Shown: piece by piece, positions 1 through 7,799 of the stretch
Layout of the letters: every line of letters begins with the position of its first letter
Numbering within the stretch: position 1 is the first letter of the stretch
Source: Halalkalicoccus jeotgali B3
Lineage (GTDB): Archaea > Halobacteriota > Halobacteria > Halobacteriales > Halalkalicoccaceae
Reading direction: 5' to 3'
Assembly (NCBI RefSeq): GCF_000196895.1
Contig: NC_014297.1
Location: 2,339,770 to 2,403,769 of the forward strand
DNA length: 64,000 nt
Translations under genes and position numbers: made by a program
Notes under the pieces: generated by a model
The model's database searches: none
Told to the model about the DNA's origin: nothing
Seen by the model: the letters and a program-made list of their open reading frames with translations, nothing else

Positions 1-1
1 G

Positions 2-190
2 ATCGCGCTCTTCTATCCCCTCTGGCGCCGCGAGTTCGGCTTTCCCTTCGGGGTGCCCGTCAGGAGCCGGTGGTCGCCCGTCGTGACCCTCGTCGTGACG
101 GGTCTCGAACTCGCGTTCGGGGCGGCCGTGATCCACTGGCTCCCCGCCCCGATGGCCGAGGGCGCCCTGACCCTCTTGGGCGTCCGATAG
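2..190 (+). CDS. C-terminal end of a membrane protein, possibly DUF457-type membrane-bound hydrolase (partial)
   Basis: The reading frame is open from the window edge and stops at TAG 188-190, leaving 62 residues. The piece contains the stretch VPVRSRWSPVVTL, then a hydrophobic helix, a conserved-looking IHWLP and a short tail. The 'VRSRWS' context before a last transmembrane helix resembles haloarchaeal membrane-bound metal-dependent hydrolases (DUF457/YdjM type), but the catalytic part lies outside the window, so the family call is tentative. The start is not visible. Confidence 0.5.
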   Translation: MALFYPLWRREFGFPFGVPVRSRWSPVVTLVVTGLELAFGAAVIHWLPAPMAEGALTLLGVR

Positions 191-305
191 CGTCCGACAC
201 CGGCGTGCGTCGAGGAGGGATCGGTGTTGATATAACACGGTTGATCGTAGTGAGAAGCGTCTCGACAATCGGCGCGAGGACGGGCGACATGACGGTGATG
301 GAAGG

Positions 306-821
306 ATGGTCACAGGTTCAAACCAGCACTTGACGGAAGCCCAGATCCACGACGTGCTGCGTAACGACCGTCGGCGGGCGGTGATCTCGACGCTCGGCGA
401 CGCCGACGGGGTGGCACAGATCCGGGACCTCGCCGATCGGATCGCGAGCACCGAAACCGGCACCACGCCCCCGCCACAGAACGCCAGACAGAGCGTCTAC
501 GTCTCGTTGCACCAGACCCATCTCCCGAAACTCGACTCGCTTGGCGTCGTCGAGTACGACACCGACACCAACACGGTGTCGCTGCGCGAGGAGGCGAGCG
601 AGGTCGCGGCGTACATGGGTGGTGCGCCGGGATCGACCGTCCACTGGGCGCGGATCTATCTGGCCCTGAGCGTCCTCGGACTGGTCAAGACGGTCGTTGC
701 GCTGCTCGCGATCGAACCACTGACGCGCGCGGCACTCGTGGGGGCGCTGATCATGTTCGTCGTCATGATGGGGCTTGCGGGCTATCACGTCTGGTTACAG
801 CGCGACCGGCCGCTGCGCTGA
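306..821 (+). CDS. DUF7344-type winged-helix membrane protein
   Basis: A 171-residue protein. Residues 8-100 look like a winged-helix domain: VLRNDRRRAVISTL, then a basic wing and LDSLGVVEYD, the usual haloarchaeal DUF7344 pattern. Two transmembrane helices follow (about 117-136 and 141-161), so this is a DNA-binding-like domain tethered to the membrane. A TATA-like element (gatataac, about 228-235) lies upstream. The ligand and targets are unknown. It stands alone, facing the convergent PHP-domain gene. Confidence 0.75.
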   Translation: MVTGSNQHLTEAQIHDVLRNDRRRAVISTLGDADGVAQIRDLADRIASTETGTTPPPQNARQSVYVSLHQTHLPKLDSLGVVEYDTDTNTVSLREEASEVAAYMGGAPGSTVHWARIYLALSVLGLVKTVVALLAIEPLTRAALVGALIMFVVMMGLAGYHVWLQRDRPLR

Positions 822-826
822 TCCGA

Positions 827-1579
827 TCAGTACACTGCCACGTCGTCGAACCGGCCTTCGTACGCGGGGTGGCGCGGATGGGTCGGTTCCATCCCCGAGA
901 GCGCGAGGCGATCGACCTTCTTCCAGGAGTTCTCCCATGCGAGGTGAGCGAACTCGATCCGACACCGGCGGCCGTGGCGCCGTCCCGACCGGTGGAACAC
1001 CCGGCGGGCCACACCCGAGCGAAGCGCGGTATACAGGTCCGCCGCCGAGTCGATGTCGATCCCGAACTCGGTCCAGACCTCGCCGACGGTTCGAGGGAGG
1101 TGAGCGTACGACGAGCCGAAGGCCGGGAGACTGGTTTCACGGGCGATCTCGCGTGCGCGGCGGTTGTGATGCGGGAGGTGTTTCGGGTTGTAGATCTCGA
1201 CGCCACAGAAACAGTCGGGGTGGCGATTCAGGTCGACGACGTCCAAACTGACCGTCGCGAACTCCGGGTGCGGGACGAGCGCGAGGGCGTCCCGGCGGTC
1301 GAGTTCTTCGAGCGTGCCCTCGAGCGTGAGGAAGTCCGGAATCGGCTCCTCGAGATCGAGCGCGAGGACGTGTTTTCGGTCGCGGAAACTCCCCGTGAAG
1401 ACCTCACGGGCCGGAACGACCAGCAGGTCGTCGTCGCTGAAGCGCGCCGCGCGCTCGCGGATCTCCGGCAGGCGGGTGAAATGGGGCGCGTAGACGAGGA
1501 CGTCGATTCCACGGTCTTTCGCCCGGCGGGCGACTCCTTCGTCGAGGATCTTCACATGCGGGTCGACACGAGTCGGCAT
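827..1579 (-). CDS. PHP-domain metal-dependent phosphoesterase-like protein
   Basis: A 250-residue protein of the haloarchaeal PHP family. The N-terminus has the first metal-ligand His (DPHVK), followed by YAPHF, PAREVFTG, LVPHPEF, a glutamate in GVEIYNPKH and the late SSYAH motif. Together these make up the PHP barrel metal sites. The substrate is unknown; relatives act on phosphoesters or histidinol phosphate. The start ATG at 1579 gives a leader of about 30-40 bases from the AT-rich promoter shared with the divergent zinc-finger gene. Confidence 0.8.
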   Translation of the reverse strand: MPTRVDPHVKILDEGVARRAKDRGIDVLVYAPHFTRLPEIRERAARFSDDDLLVVPAREVFTGSFRDRKHVLALDLEEPIPDFLTLEGTLEELDRRDALALVPHPEFATVSLDVVDLNRHPDCFCGVEIYNPKHLPHHNRRAREIARETSLPAFGSSYAHLPRTVGEVWTEFGIDIDSAADLYTALRSGVARRVFHRSGRRHGRRCRIEFAHLAWENSWKKVDRLALSGMEPTHPRHPAYEGRFDDVAVY

Positions 1580-1630
1580 ACCGACTGGGTACTCCGGTCG
1601 CCGGTTTGCGACTTACGGTTCCAGTACCCT

Positions 1631-1664
1631 AAAATACATGGTATAAAATAAAGTATTTTATATC
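1631..1664. promoter_or_regulatory. Bidirectional AT-rich promoter with inverted repeat
   Basis: This AT-rich block stands out in GC-rich DNA. AAAATAC (1631-1637) and GTATTTT (1653-1659) form a 7-base inverted repeat. The rightward TATA (TTTTATATC, about 1656-1664) sits about 27 bases before the ATG at 1686, so the zinc-finger mRNA is probably leaderless. TATTTTATAC on the other strand can serve the PHP gene. The overlap of repeat and TATA boxes suggests an operator (inference). Confidence 0.6.
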
Positions 1665-1685
1665 AGTAGGCCCTGTCGAACGTCG

Positions 1686-1973
1686 ATGACCGGCTGGGAG
1701 TGTGCGATCGACGGCTGTGGCGTGACCTTCGAGTCCGCCGAGGAGCTGATCGCCCACCAGAAGGGCGAACACGCGGGCCACGAGTGTCGGGTCTGCGGGG
1801 TCGAGGTTCCCGACGGCTATCCGGCGATCAGACACGCCTTCGGGGAACACACCCGCGCGCAGTACGTCCGGGTCTACGACGCCGACGCGGAGGCGATCCG
1901 CGTCCGTGAGGCGGTGCTCCGACGGGTCCAGTCGGCGCTCGACGGGTCGATTTCGGCCGTCAATTCCGAGTGA
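1686..1973 (+). CDS. Small C2H2-type zinc-finger protein
   Basis: A 95-residue protein with a C2H2-like finger near the N-terminus (WECAIDGC, then HQKGEH) and a second CRVC plus two histidines (RHAFGEH). Such small haloarchaeal zinc-finger proteins are widespread and mostly uncharacterised. The predicted TATA spacing fits a leaderless transcript from this ATG. It could bind DNA or a protein partner; no function can be assigned. Confidence 0.75.
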   Translation: MTGWECAIDGCGVTFESAEELIAHQKGEHAGHECRVCGVEVPDGYPAIRHAFGEHTRAQYVRVYDADAEAIRVREAVLRRVQSALDGSISAVNSE

Positions 1974-2013
1974 AGAACGCGAGAGAGCGGGCGCTTTCGT
2001 CGCGACGCCGACT

Positions 2014-2451
2014 CTAGCGTTCTTCGGAGTCGAGCACGCGGATCTGATCGCCGCGCACCGTCACGGGGATCGGAACGGTCGCCTCGTAGAGTTCGACCGT
2101 GACCTGGTCTTTACCCTCGTCGATGCGCTGGACTTGGGCCTTCTCGCCCTTGAACGGGCCGGCGATGAGTTCGACGATGTCGCCCTCGGCAATCCCCTCG
2201 ACGTCCGGTTTCGGACTGAGGAAGTGTTCGACCTCGGTGATCGAACTCTGTCCGGGGACGATCGAGCGCGCGTGGGGGATCTCGTCGAGGACGCGCTCGA
2301 TGATCGCGTGGTCGTCGGATTCGACCATCACGTAGCTCGTCAGCGAGTCGGGCGCCAGCGCCGCGTGGATCGCGGGCTCCTCACGGTTCATGATCATGTC
2401 CGCGACGGTGCGCTCCTGGCTCGCCGTGGTTTTGACGGCGTAGATCGGCAT
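2014..2451 (-). CDS. spt5: Transcription elongation factor Spt5 (NusG family)
   Basis: A 145-residue protein with an N-terminal NGN domain (residues 1 to about 85, IYAVKTTASQERTVADMI) and a C-terminal KOW domain (about 86-145, GDIVELIAGPFKGEKAQV). The family binds the RNA polymerase clamp and raises processivity, usually with Spt4. It lies directly downstream of secE on the same strand, one base after its stop, an arrangement conserved in haloarchaea. Confidence 0.96.
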   Translation of the reverse strand: MPIYAVKTTASQERTVADMIMNREEPAIHAALAPDSLTSYVMVESDDHAIIERVLDEIPHARSIVPGQSSITEVEHFLSPKPDVEGIAEGDIVELIAGPFKGEKAQVQRIDEGKDQVTVELYEATVPIPVTVRGDQIRVLDSEER

Positions 2452-2452
2452 T

Positions 2453-2626
2453 TCAGAGCCCTCCGGGGAGGAAGCTCATGACGACGAACATGAAAAAGCC
2501 GATGAGGCCGACGAGGACGATACCGACGGCGGCGATCAGCGCCACGCGGGAGAACTCCTCCCACGCCGGGGTCGTGGCGAACTTCAGGACGCGGACGTAG
2601 GAGTTGAGATCGGTCGGGACGTTCAT
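2453..2626 (-). CDS. secE: Protein translocase subunit SecE (Sec61 gamma)
   Basis: A 57-residue protein read from the minus strand, beginning MNVPTDLNSYVRVLKFA. An amphipathic helix with PAWEEFSRVA leads into one transmembrane helix (about 31-52). This is the standard archaeal SecE/Sec61-gamma plan, which clamps the SecY channel. The stop TGA is one base before the spt5 ATG, so the two are very likely cotranscribed. In many haloarchaea ftsZ1 lies immediately upstream; here two genes on the opposite strand separate them. Confidence 0.95.
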   Translation of the reverse strand: MNVPTDLNSYVRVLKFATTPAWEEFSRVALIAAVGIVLVGLIGFFMFVVMSFLPGGL

Positions 2627-2716
2627 ACTGGCCGACGATAGGACAGCAGGGGTTTTCTATCTATTGATGGGCGCCTGAGCGACAGGTAGAGAACCCTCCG
2701 GTGTCGAGTACCGACG

Positions 2717-4108
2717 ATGGGTACGAGGAGACGCGGGGTGGCCCTTCTGGCCCTCGCGCTCGCGGGACTGGTGTTCGCGACCGATGCGGTTGCGGCGAGC
2801 AACGTCGCGACCGGCCTCCAGGGCGACGGCCGTGATCTGCAGGTGCCGACGTGGCTCTACCTCGGTACCGGCGGGGCGGCGGTCGGCGCCTCGGGCCTGC
2901 TCGCGATGTTCGTCACCGACCGGCGGCTGATCGATCGCCTCCACACCTGGCGGCGGTCGACCGCCCTCGGCGAGGGGCTCGCGGGACCGTTTCGGGGTCT
3001 CGCCGGCACGCTCGCGGTCGTCGGCCTCGCGTTCGTGGTCTTCGTCGGACTGACCGGGCCGACGATCGCGAACGCCAACCTCGCCGTGCTCGTCGTCTTC
3101 GTCGGCGTGCGCGCGGGACTCGTGATGGTCGCGTACCTGCTCGCGAACCCCTGGCCCGCCCTCAACCCGTGGCGGGCGCTCGCGCGACTCGCGCCGACCG
3201 GGTTCGTCGAGTACCCCGACCGCTGGGGCGTCTGGCCCGCGGTCTGTGGCCTGCTCTGTATCCTCTGGGTCGAGGTCGTCGTCCCGATCAACACCGTCCC
3301 CGGGACGCTCGCGCTCGCCGTCCTCGCGTACAGCGCCTCCACGCTCACCGGAGCGGTCGTCTTCGGTCCCGACGACTGGTTTCGCTACGGCGACCCGCTT
3401 GCGGTGCTCTTTCGGTACTACGGGGCCGTCGCGCCGATCCAGCGAACGGACGAGGGGGTGGAACTAGTCCTGCCGGGCGCGAAACTCCGCGAATCCTCCG
3501 TCGTCGACGGGGCGAGCGGCGTGGCGTTCGTCCTCCTGTTGGTCTGGGAACTCACCTACAGCGCCTTCATCGTCGTCCCCGCGGGGATCGCGAGCGTCGA
3601 GTTCCTCGTCTCGCTCGGCGTCCCGCCCTCGGTGACCTACGCGGGGCTATTGCTCGCGGGCTACGGCCTTTTTCTGGGGAGTTACTGGTTCGCGACCCGC
3701 TTCGGAAAGCGCCTCGCCGAGACGTACGTCACCACGGAGCACCTCGCGGTGTGCTTTGCGCCGCCGCTGTTGGCGATCGCGGCGGGCTATCACCTCGCAC
3801 ACTACTTCACCTTTCTCGTCTCGCTTTCCCCGTCGCTCGCGCTCGTCCTCGCCTCGCCGCTGTCGCCGCCGGTGCCGCCGCTGACGCTCGTTCTGCCCAC
3901 TTGGTTCGGCCTGCTCGATATCGGGTTCGTTCTGGCGGGCCACCTGCTCGCGATCTGGGCGGCCCACGCGGTCTCGTTTTCGGTGTTTCCGAGCCGACTG
4001 CAGGCGATCCGCAGCCAGTACCCCGTTGTGATCGTGATGATCGTCTATACGATGATCAGCCTCTGGTTGATCTCGCTTCCCACCGCCGACCCCGCGTTCG
4101 TCGGCTAA
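2717..4108 (+). CDS. Polytopic membrane protein of unknown function, paired with a P19-like lipoprotein
   Basis: A 463-residue protein with a signal-like N-terminus (residues 1-26) and about ten hydrophobic helices. Motifs that look conserved include NPWPALNPWRAL, FRYYGAVAPI, GYHLAHYFTF, AGHLLAIWAAHAVSFSVF and RSQYPVVIVMIVYT. From memory, this pattern matches a family in actinobacteria that is often, and doubtfully, annotated as fenitrothion hydrolase. The intramembrane histidine pairs would suit metal or haem handling (inference). The next gene, 36 bases downstream on the same strand, encodes a metal-binding-type lipoprotein, so the two probably act together at the membrane. Confidence 0.75.
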   Translation: MGTRRRGVALLALALAGLVFATDAVAASNVATGLQGDGRDLQVPTWLYLGTGGAAVGASGLLAMFVTDRRLIDRLHTWRRSTALGEGLAGPFRGLAGTLAVVGLAFVVFVGLTGPTIANANLAVLVVFVGVRAGLVMVAYLLANPWPALNPWRALARLAPTGFVEYPDRWGVWPAVCGLLCILWVEVVVPINTVPGTLALAVLAYSASTLTGAVVFGPDDWFRYGDPLAVLFRYYGAVAPIQRTDEGVELVLPGAKLRESSVVDGASGVAFVLLLVWELTYSAFIVVPAGIASVEFLVSLGVPPSVTYAGLLLAGYGLFLGSYWFATRFGKRLAETYVTTEHLAVCFAPPLLAIAAGYHLAHYFTFLVSLSPSLALVLASPLSPPVPPLTLVLPTWFGLLDIGFVLAGHLLAIWAAHAVSFSVFPSRLQAIRSQYPVVIVMIVYTMISLWLISLPTADPAFVG

Positions 4109-4144
4109 CGCAACCCGTAAGACCGCGAGGACCCGAGGGCCGAC

Positions 4145-5221
4145 ATGGACCGCCGTGACTTCCTCCGGGTCGGTGCCCTCCTCGGAACGATCGGGACTGC
4201 GGGCTGTCTCGGTGTCTTCGAGACGCAATCGGCCTGGCGCGACCCCCCGCTCGTCGAGGACCGCCCTGAGGCGGCCTACATCCCCGCCTCGACCGAGGAA
4301 ATGGGCACCTACGGAGTTACGGAGGTCGGCGAGTACACCGTTTCCTTACTCTATACCTTCCCCCATCGCTTCTGGACGGTCACCGGCACCGAGACCAACA
4401 TGGTCGACGTCGGCGACGAGGACGCGTTACATCTGATGGCGAGCGTCTGGGAGACCGACTCGGGCATCGTCGTCCCGGCGGACGTCAGGCTGACCGTCGA
4501 GGGCGAATCGGCCCCCTACACGGGCCAACTCTGGGCGATGCTCGCCCAGCGGATGGGGTTTCACTACGGCGACAACCTCGCGATCGAGGAGGGCGAGTAC
4601 ACCGCGCGCCTCGATATCAACCCCGCCGGGGCCCGCGGGGTCGGTCGGTTGGAGGGGTTGTTCGAGGAGCCCCGCACTGCCGAGATCGACTTCGAGTACA
4701 CGAGCGACGACGTCTACGACCTGACGTTCGATCTCGTCGAGGAGAGCCGCCGGGGAAATCGCGGGGAACTCCCCCTGATGGACCACGAGGGGATGGCCCA
4801 CGGGGGCGACGGCGACCACACCCACGGCGGGATGGCCCGGCCGACGGTCCCGCCGGCCGACTCGTTTCCCGCCGAGGTGCTCGGAACCGGCGAGAGCGGG
4901 GACGCGACGTTCGTCGTCGCCAGCGAACCCGCACGGTTCGACGAGCCCACGCTCGTGGTCTCGCCGCGAACGCCCCACAACCGGACCATGCTCCCGCTGA
5001 TGGCGCTGTCGGCGACCGTCCAGAGGGGGACGGAGACGGTCTTCGAGGGGGCTCTCGAAAGCAGGCTCGATACTGAACTGGGGTTTCACTACGGCGCGCC
5101 CGTCGGGATCGACGGGGGCGAGACGATCCGGATCGATATCGAGTCGGTCCCGCAGGTCGCCCGCCACGACGGCTACGAGACGGCCTTCTTCGAGATGCCG
5201 CCGGTCGAGATCGAAAACTGA
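4145..5221 (+). CDS. Tat-exported lipoprotein with duplicated P19-like (iron-transport protein) domain
   Basis: A 358-residue protein. The N-terminus has a twin-arginine signal (DRRDFLRVG) and a lipobox ending at Cys21 (GTAGC), so it should be exported folded and lipid-anchored. Two similar domains follow, each with a late GFHYG motif (residues 138-142 and 313-317) and an acidic beta tail (EGEYTARLDI; GGETIRIDI), as in P19/Tp34-type periplasmic Fe/Cu-binding proteins. The linker at about 210-232 is rich in His, Met and Asp. The role is inferred to be metal capture. Its TGA directly abuts the ftsZ1 stop codon. Confidence 0.75.
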   Translation: MDRRDFLRVGALLGTIGTAGCLGVFETQSAWRDPPLVEDRPEAAYIPASTEEMGTYGVTEVGEYTVSLLYTFPHRFWTVTGTETNMVDVGDEDALHLMASVWETDSGIVVPADVRLTVEGESAPYTGQLWAMLAQRMGFHYGDNLAIEEGEYTARLDINPAGARGVGRLEGLFEEPRTAEIDFEYTSDDVYDLTFDLVEESRRGNRGELPLMDHEGMAHGGDGDHTHGGMARPTVPPADSFPAEVLGTGESGDATFVVASEPARFDEPTLVVSPRTPHNRTMLPLMALSATVQRGTETVFEGALESRLDTELGFHYGAPVGIDGGETIRIDIESVPQVARHDGYETAFFEMPPVEIEN

Positions 5222-6367
5222 CTACTCGACGTAGTCGATGTCCTGTAGCTGACCGGTACTTTGCTCCTGTTGGCCCTCGTCCTCGCGGCCGTAGATCTGC
5301 GGGGAGTCGACCCCGGTAACGACGATCATGGTGCGCATCGCGCCGTCGAGTTCCTCGTCGACGGAGGTGCCCCAGATGATGCGGGCGTCGGGATCGATCC
5401 GCTCGTAGATCTCCTCGACGACGCCTTCTGCCTCCTCGATACTCATGTCGTTGCCACCGGTGACGTTGACCAGCGCGGAGTTCGCCCCGGAGATGTCGAC
5501 GTCAAGCAGCGGAGAGCGAAGTGCCGACTTGACCGAGTCCTTCGCCTTCGATTCCGAATCGCTCTCGCCGAGTCCGATCATGGCGACCCCGCCTTTCTCC
5601 ATGACGGTGCGAACGTCCGCGAAGTCGAGGTTCACTAATCCGGGTTTGGTGATCAGCTCGGTAATGCCCTTGACCGAGCGCATGAGCACCTCGTCTGCGA
5701 CCTTGAACGCCTGGCGCACCGGCAGTTTACCGACGGCGTCGAGCAGGCGGTCGTTCGGCACGACGATCACGGTGTCGGCGACGTCTCGCAGCCGTTCGAG
5801 GCCGGCCTCGGCGTTGGTGCGTCGGACCTCGCCCTCGGCCGTGAACGGCGTCGTGACGATGGCGATGGTGAGCGCGCCCGACTCGCGGGCGGCTTTGGCG
5901 ACGACGGGGGCCGAACCGGTGCCGGTCCCGCCGCCCAGACCCGCGGTCACGAAGACCATGTCCGAGCCCTGAATCGCGTCGTTGACCTCGTCCTGGCTCT
6001 CGAGGGCGGCCTCCTCGCCCACTTGGGGGAGTGACCCCGCGCCCCGGCCGCGCGTTTTCTGTTCGCCAAGCAGGATCTTGGTGTCGGCCTCGATCTCCAC
6101 GAGGTGCTGGACGTCCGTGTTGGCGGCGACCAGCTTCGCGCCGTGGATGCCCTCCTCTTCCATCCGGTCGACCGTGTTGCCGCCCGCACCGCCACAGCCG
6201 ACCACCGTTATATTGGTCTGGAGGTCCTCCAGTACGTCCCGAAGCTCCTCGTCGGTCATCTGGCCCGACTGGCTGACCTCGGGGGCGACGCCGTCCTCGG
6301 CGTCCTCTCGTGTCGCCGCCTGCTCCGCCTCGTCGCTCTCGACGGCGTCCTGAATGATCGAGTCCAT
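5222..6367 (-). CDS. ftsZ1: Cell division protein FtsZ1
   Basis: A 381-residue tubulin-like GTPase. An acidic N-terminal extension begins [10 protein letters not shown]. The nucleotide fold has [10 protein letters not shown] (about 57-65), the signature GGGTGTGS (145-152) and the T7 loop NLDFADV (246-252); the tail ends DIDYVE. It matches FtsZ1 rather than FtsZ2 by its N-terminus and AANTDVQHL. In Haloferax, FtsZ1 helps place and stabilise the Z ring. I chose the ATG at 6367 because the family start is MDSI; an in-frame ATG at 6394 would add nine residues. Confidence 0.95.
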   Translation of the reverse strand: MDSIIQDAVESDEAEQAATREDAEDGVAPEVSQSGQMTDEELRDVLEDLQTNITVVGCGGAGGNTVDRMEEEGIHGAKLVAANTDVQHLVEIEADTKILLGEQKTRGRGAGSLPQVGEEAALESQDEVNDAIQGSDMVFVTAGLGGGTGTGSAPVVAKAARESGALTIAIVTTPFTAEGEVRRTNAEAGLERLRDVADTVIVVPNDRLLDAVGKLPVRQAFKVADEVLMRSVKGITELITKPGLVNLDFADVRTVMEKGGVAMIGLGESDSESKAKDSVKSALRSPLLDVDISGANSALVNVTGGNDMSIEEAEGVVEEIYERIDPDARIIWGTSVDEELDGAMRTMIVVTGVDSPQIYGREDEGQQEQSTGQLQDIDYVE

Positions 6368-6379
6368 TGTCTTGCGCGC

Positions 6380-6401
6380 TCGTAATGTACCCATCGTAAT
6401 G
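6380..6401. repeat. Direct repeat TCGTAATG x2 upstream of ftsZ1
   Basis: TCGTAATG occurs at 6380-6387 and again at 6394-6401, with a 14-base period, just upstream of the chosen ftsZ1 start. It may be an operator or chance. If translation began at the alternative ATG 6394, the proximal copy would be coding. Confidence 0.4.
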
Positions 6402-6436
6402 ATTGTTCCCGTTTACGTCCGACGAGCGTCCGACTC

Positions 6437-7759
6437 TCAGGCCCGATAGGACAGCTCTCGGACCCGCTCTGAGGTTACTGCCTCGGGCTCGATGGTCCGG
6501 CCGTCGACTTCGACAGCCTCTCCGGAGGCGAGTTTGCCGAACGCCGGCCCCTCGGGCACGCCGAGGGTCGCCGCCTTCTCTGGATCGAAGGCTCGCTCGC
6601 GGATCCGGATGTCCTCGGAACCCCGTTCGACCTCGTACTCGCGGTCGAGGAGCGCCACGAAATCGTCGAGGAGCGCCTCCCGATCGTTCGCTCCCGCGAA
6701 TGCGGCGCGCTCGCCGATCTCGCTACCGTTCTCGGTGGTGTCGAAGGCGACTGTGTGGCGCTCGACCGCCCCGCGAACCGCCTCGGAATCGATCGGGCGG
6801 GCCGTTTCGAGCAGCTCGACGGGCAACGGTTCGACCGCGAACGCTTCGCCCTCGCCCTCGCCGAACCGCAACCCCTCCTCGACGGACCCGAGTTCGGATT
6901 CGAGCCGTTCTACGAGTTCGAGGTCCCGGTCGCCGACCTCGCGGAGCCACGTCTCGCCCACGACCCGATAGCCCAGTTCCTCGATAACCGATTCAAGTTC
7001 GGGCCGGTCGCCGTCGATGACCGCGAGTTCGGCCCCGCTTTGCTCGAAGGCCTGTCGGATCACGTCGGGGTCGAGCGCACCCATCGCCTCCAAACACCAG
7101 TCGGCGCCGATATGGCCGACCGCCCACGGCGTTTCCCTCACGACCCGCTCGGGTCGCGGGACGTAATGGCCCCCACCGAAGGCGACGACCTGTCGTTCCT
7201 GGTGGGCGCCTCCCTCGAGGTCGAGGACCGACCGGGCGAGCGCGCGGGCGCCCGCGTCGTCCTCCCACTGGGCCTCGTCGCTTCCCAGTTCCGCGAACAG
7301 GGAGGGGACCCCCACCGAGGTCGGCCCGTGGTGGGTACACTCCATACCGACCTCGTAGCCATCGGGGGCGTGCTCGCGGAAGTTTTCGAGGAGGCGTTTG
7401 TGTGCCGCCGGGGCGGCCGCCGCGAGTTCGCCCTCCTCGCCGCCGAACTCCGCGGGTCCGAAGTTCCCGGTGAAATGAGCCGTCAGCAGTGGCCCCGTCT
7501 CGCCCGAATGCCGGGAGGCGAACACCACGAGATCAGGCTCGGAGAAAGCCTCGGCGACGCCCTCCAGTTCGAGGTGCCACGCCTCGAAGGTGCGAAGCTC
7601 GAAGCTCGTCGTCTCGGTTTCGAGGGTATGGTAGGTGCTCCCGCCCTCGGAGTCGGGTCGGGCCGGGTCCTCCCGGGCGCGCCAGTCGGCGACGTCCAGC
7701 AGGTGCTCACGGATCAGTTCGGAGGCGCAGTCGGCGCGGCTGGCGACGATCGCGATCAC
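6437..7759 (-). CDS. dtdA: D-aminoacyl-tRNA deacylase DtdA (GEK1 family)
   Basis: A 440-residue protein of the archaeal/plant DTD2 family, which removes D-amino acids from mischarged tRNA. Visible family motifs are SRHSGETGPLLTAHFTGN, MECTHHGPTS and FGGGHYVPR, with His and Asp residues that form the metal-dependent site. It lies upstream of ftsZ1 on the same strand, about 70 bases before the ftsZ1 start, so readthrough is possible. Confidence 0.92.
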   Translation of the reverse strand: MIAIVASRADCASELIREHLLDVADWRAREDPARPDSEGGSTYHTLETETTSFELRTFEAWHLELEGVAEAFSEPDLVVFASRHSGETGPLLTAHFTGNFGPAEFGGEEGELAAAAPAAHKRLLENFREHAPDGYEVGMECTHHGPTSVGVPSLFAELGSDEAQWEDDAGARALARSVLDLEGGAHQERQVVAFGGGHYVPRPERVVRETPWAVGHIGADWCLEAMGALDPDVIRQAFEQSGAELAVIDGDRPELESVIEELGYRVVGETWLREVGDRDLELVERLESELGSVEEGLRFGEGEGEAFAVEPLPVELLETARPIDSEAVRGAVERHTVAFDTTENGSEIGERAAFAGANDREALLDDFVALLDREYEVERGSEDIRIRERAFDPEKAATLGVPEGPAFGKLASGEAVEVDGRTIEPEAVTSERVRELSYRA

Positions 7760-7799
7760 TCACGTCGGTAGGGGCCCGGGAGGAAAAAACCGGTCGGGA

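Noticed and set aside
4115-4122. GTAAGAC half-site elsewhere, between the metal-module genes
   Set aside because: Single copies of a 7-base word are expected several times in 64 kb; only the palindrome near cdrS is unusual.
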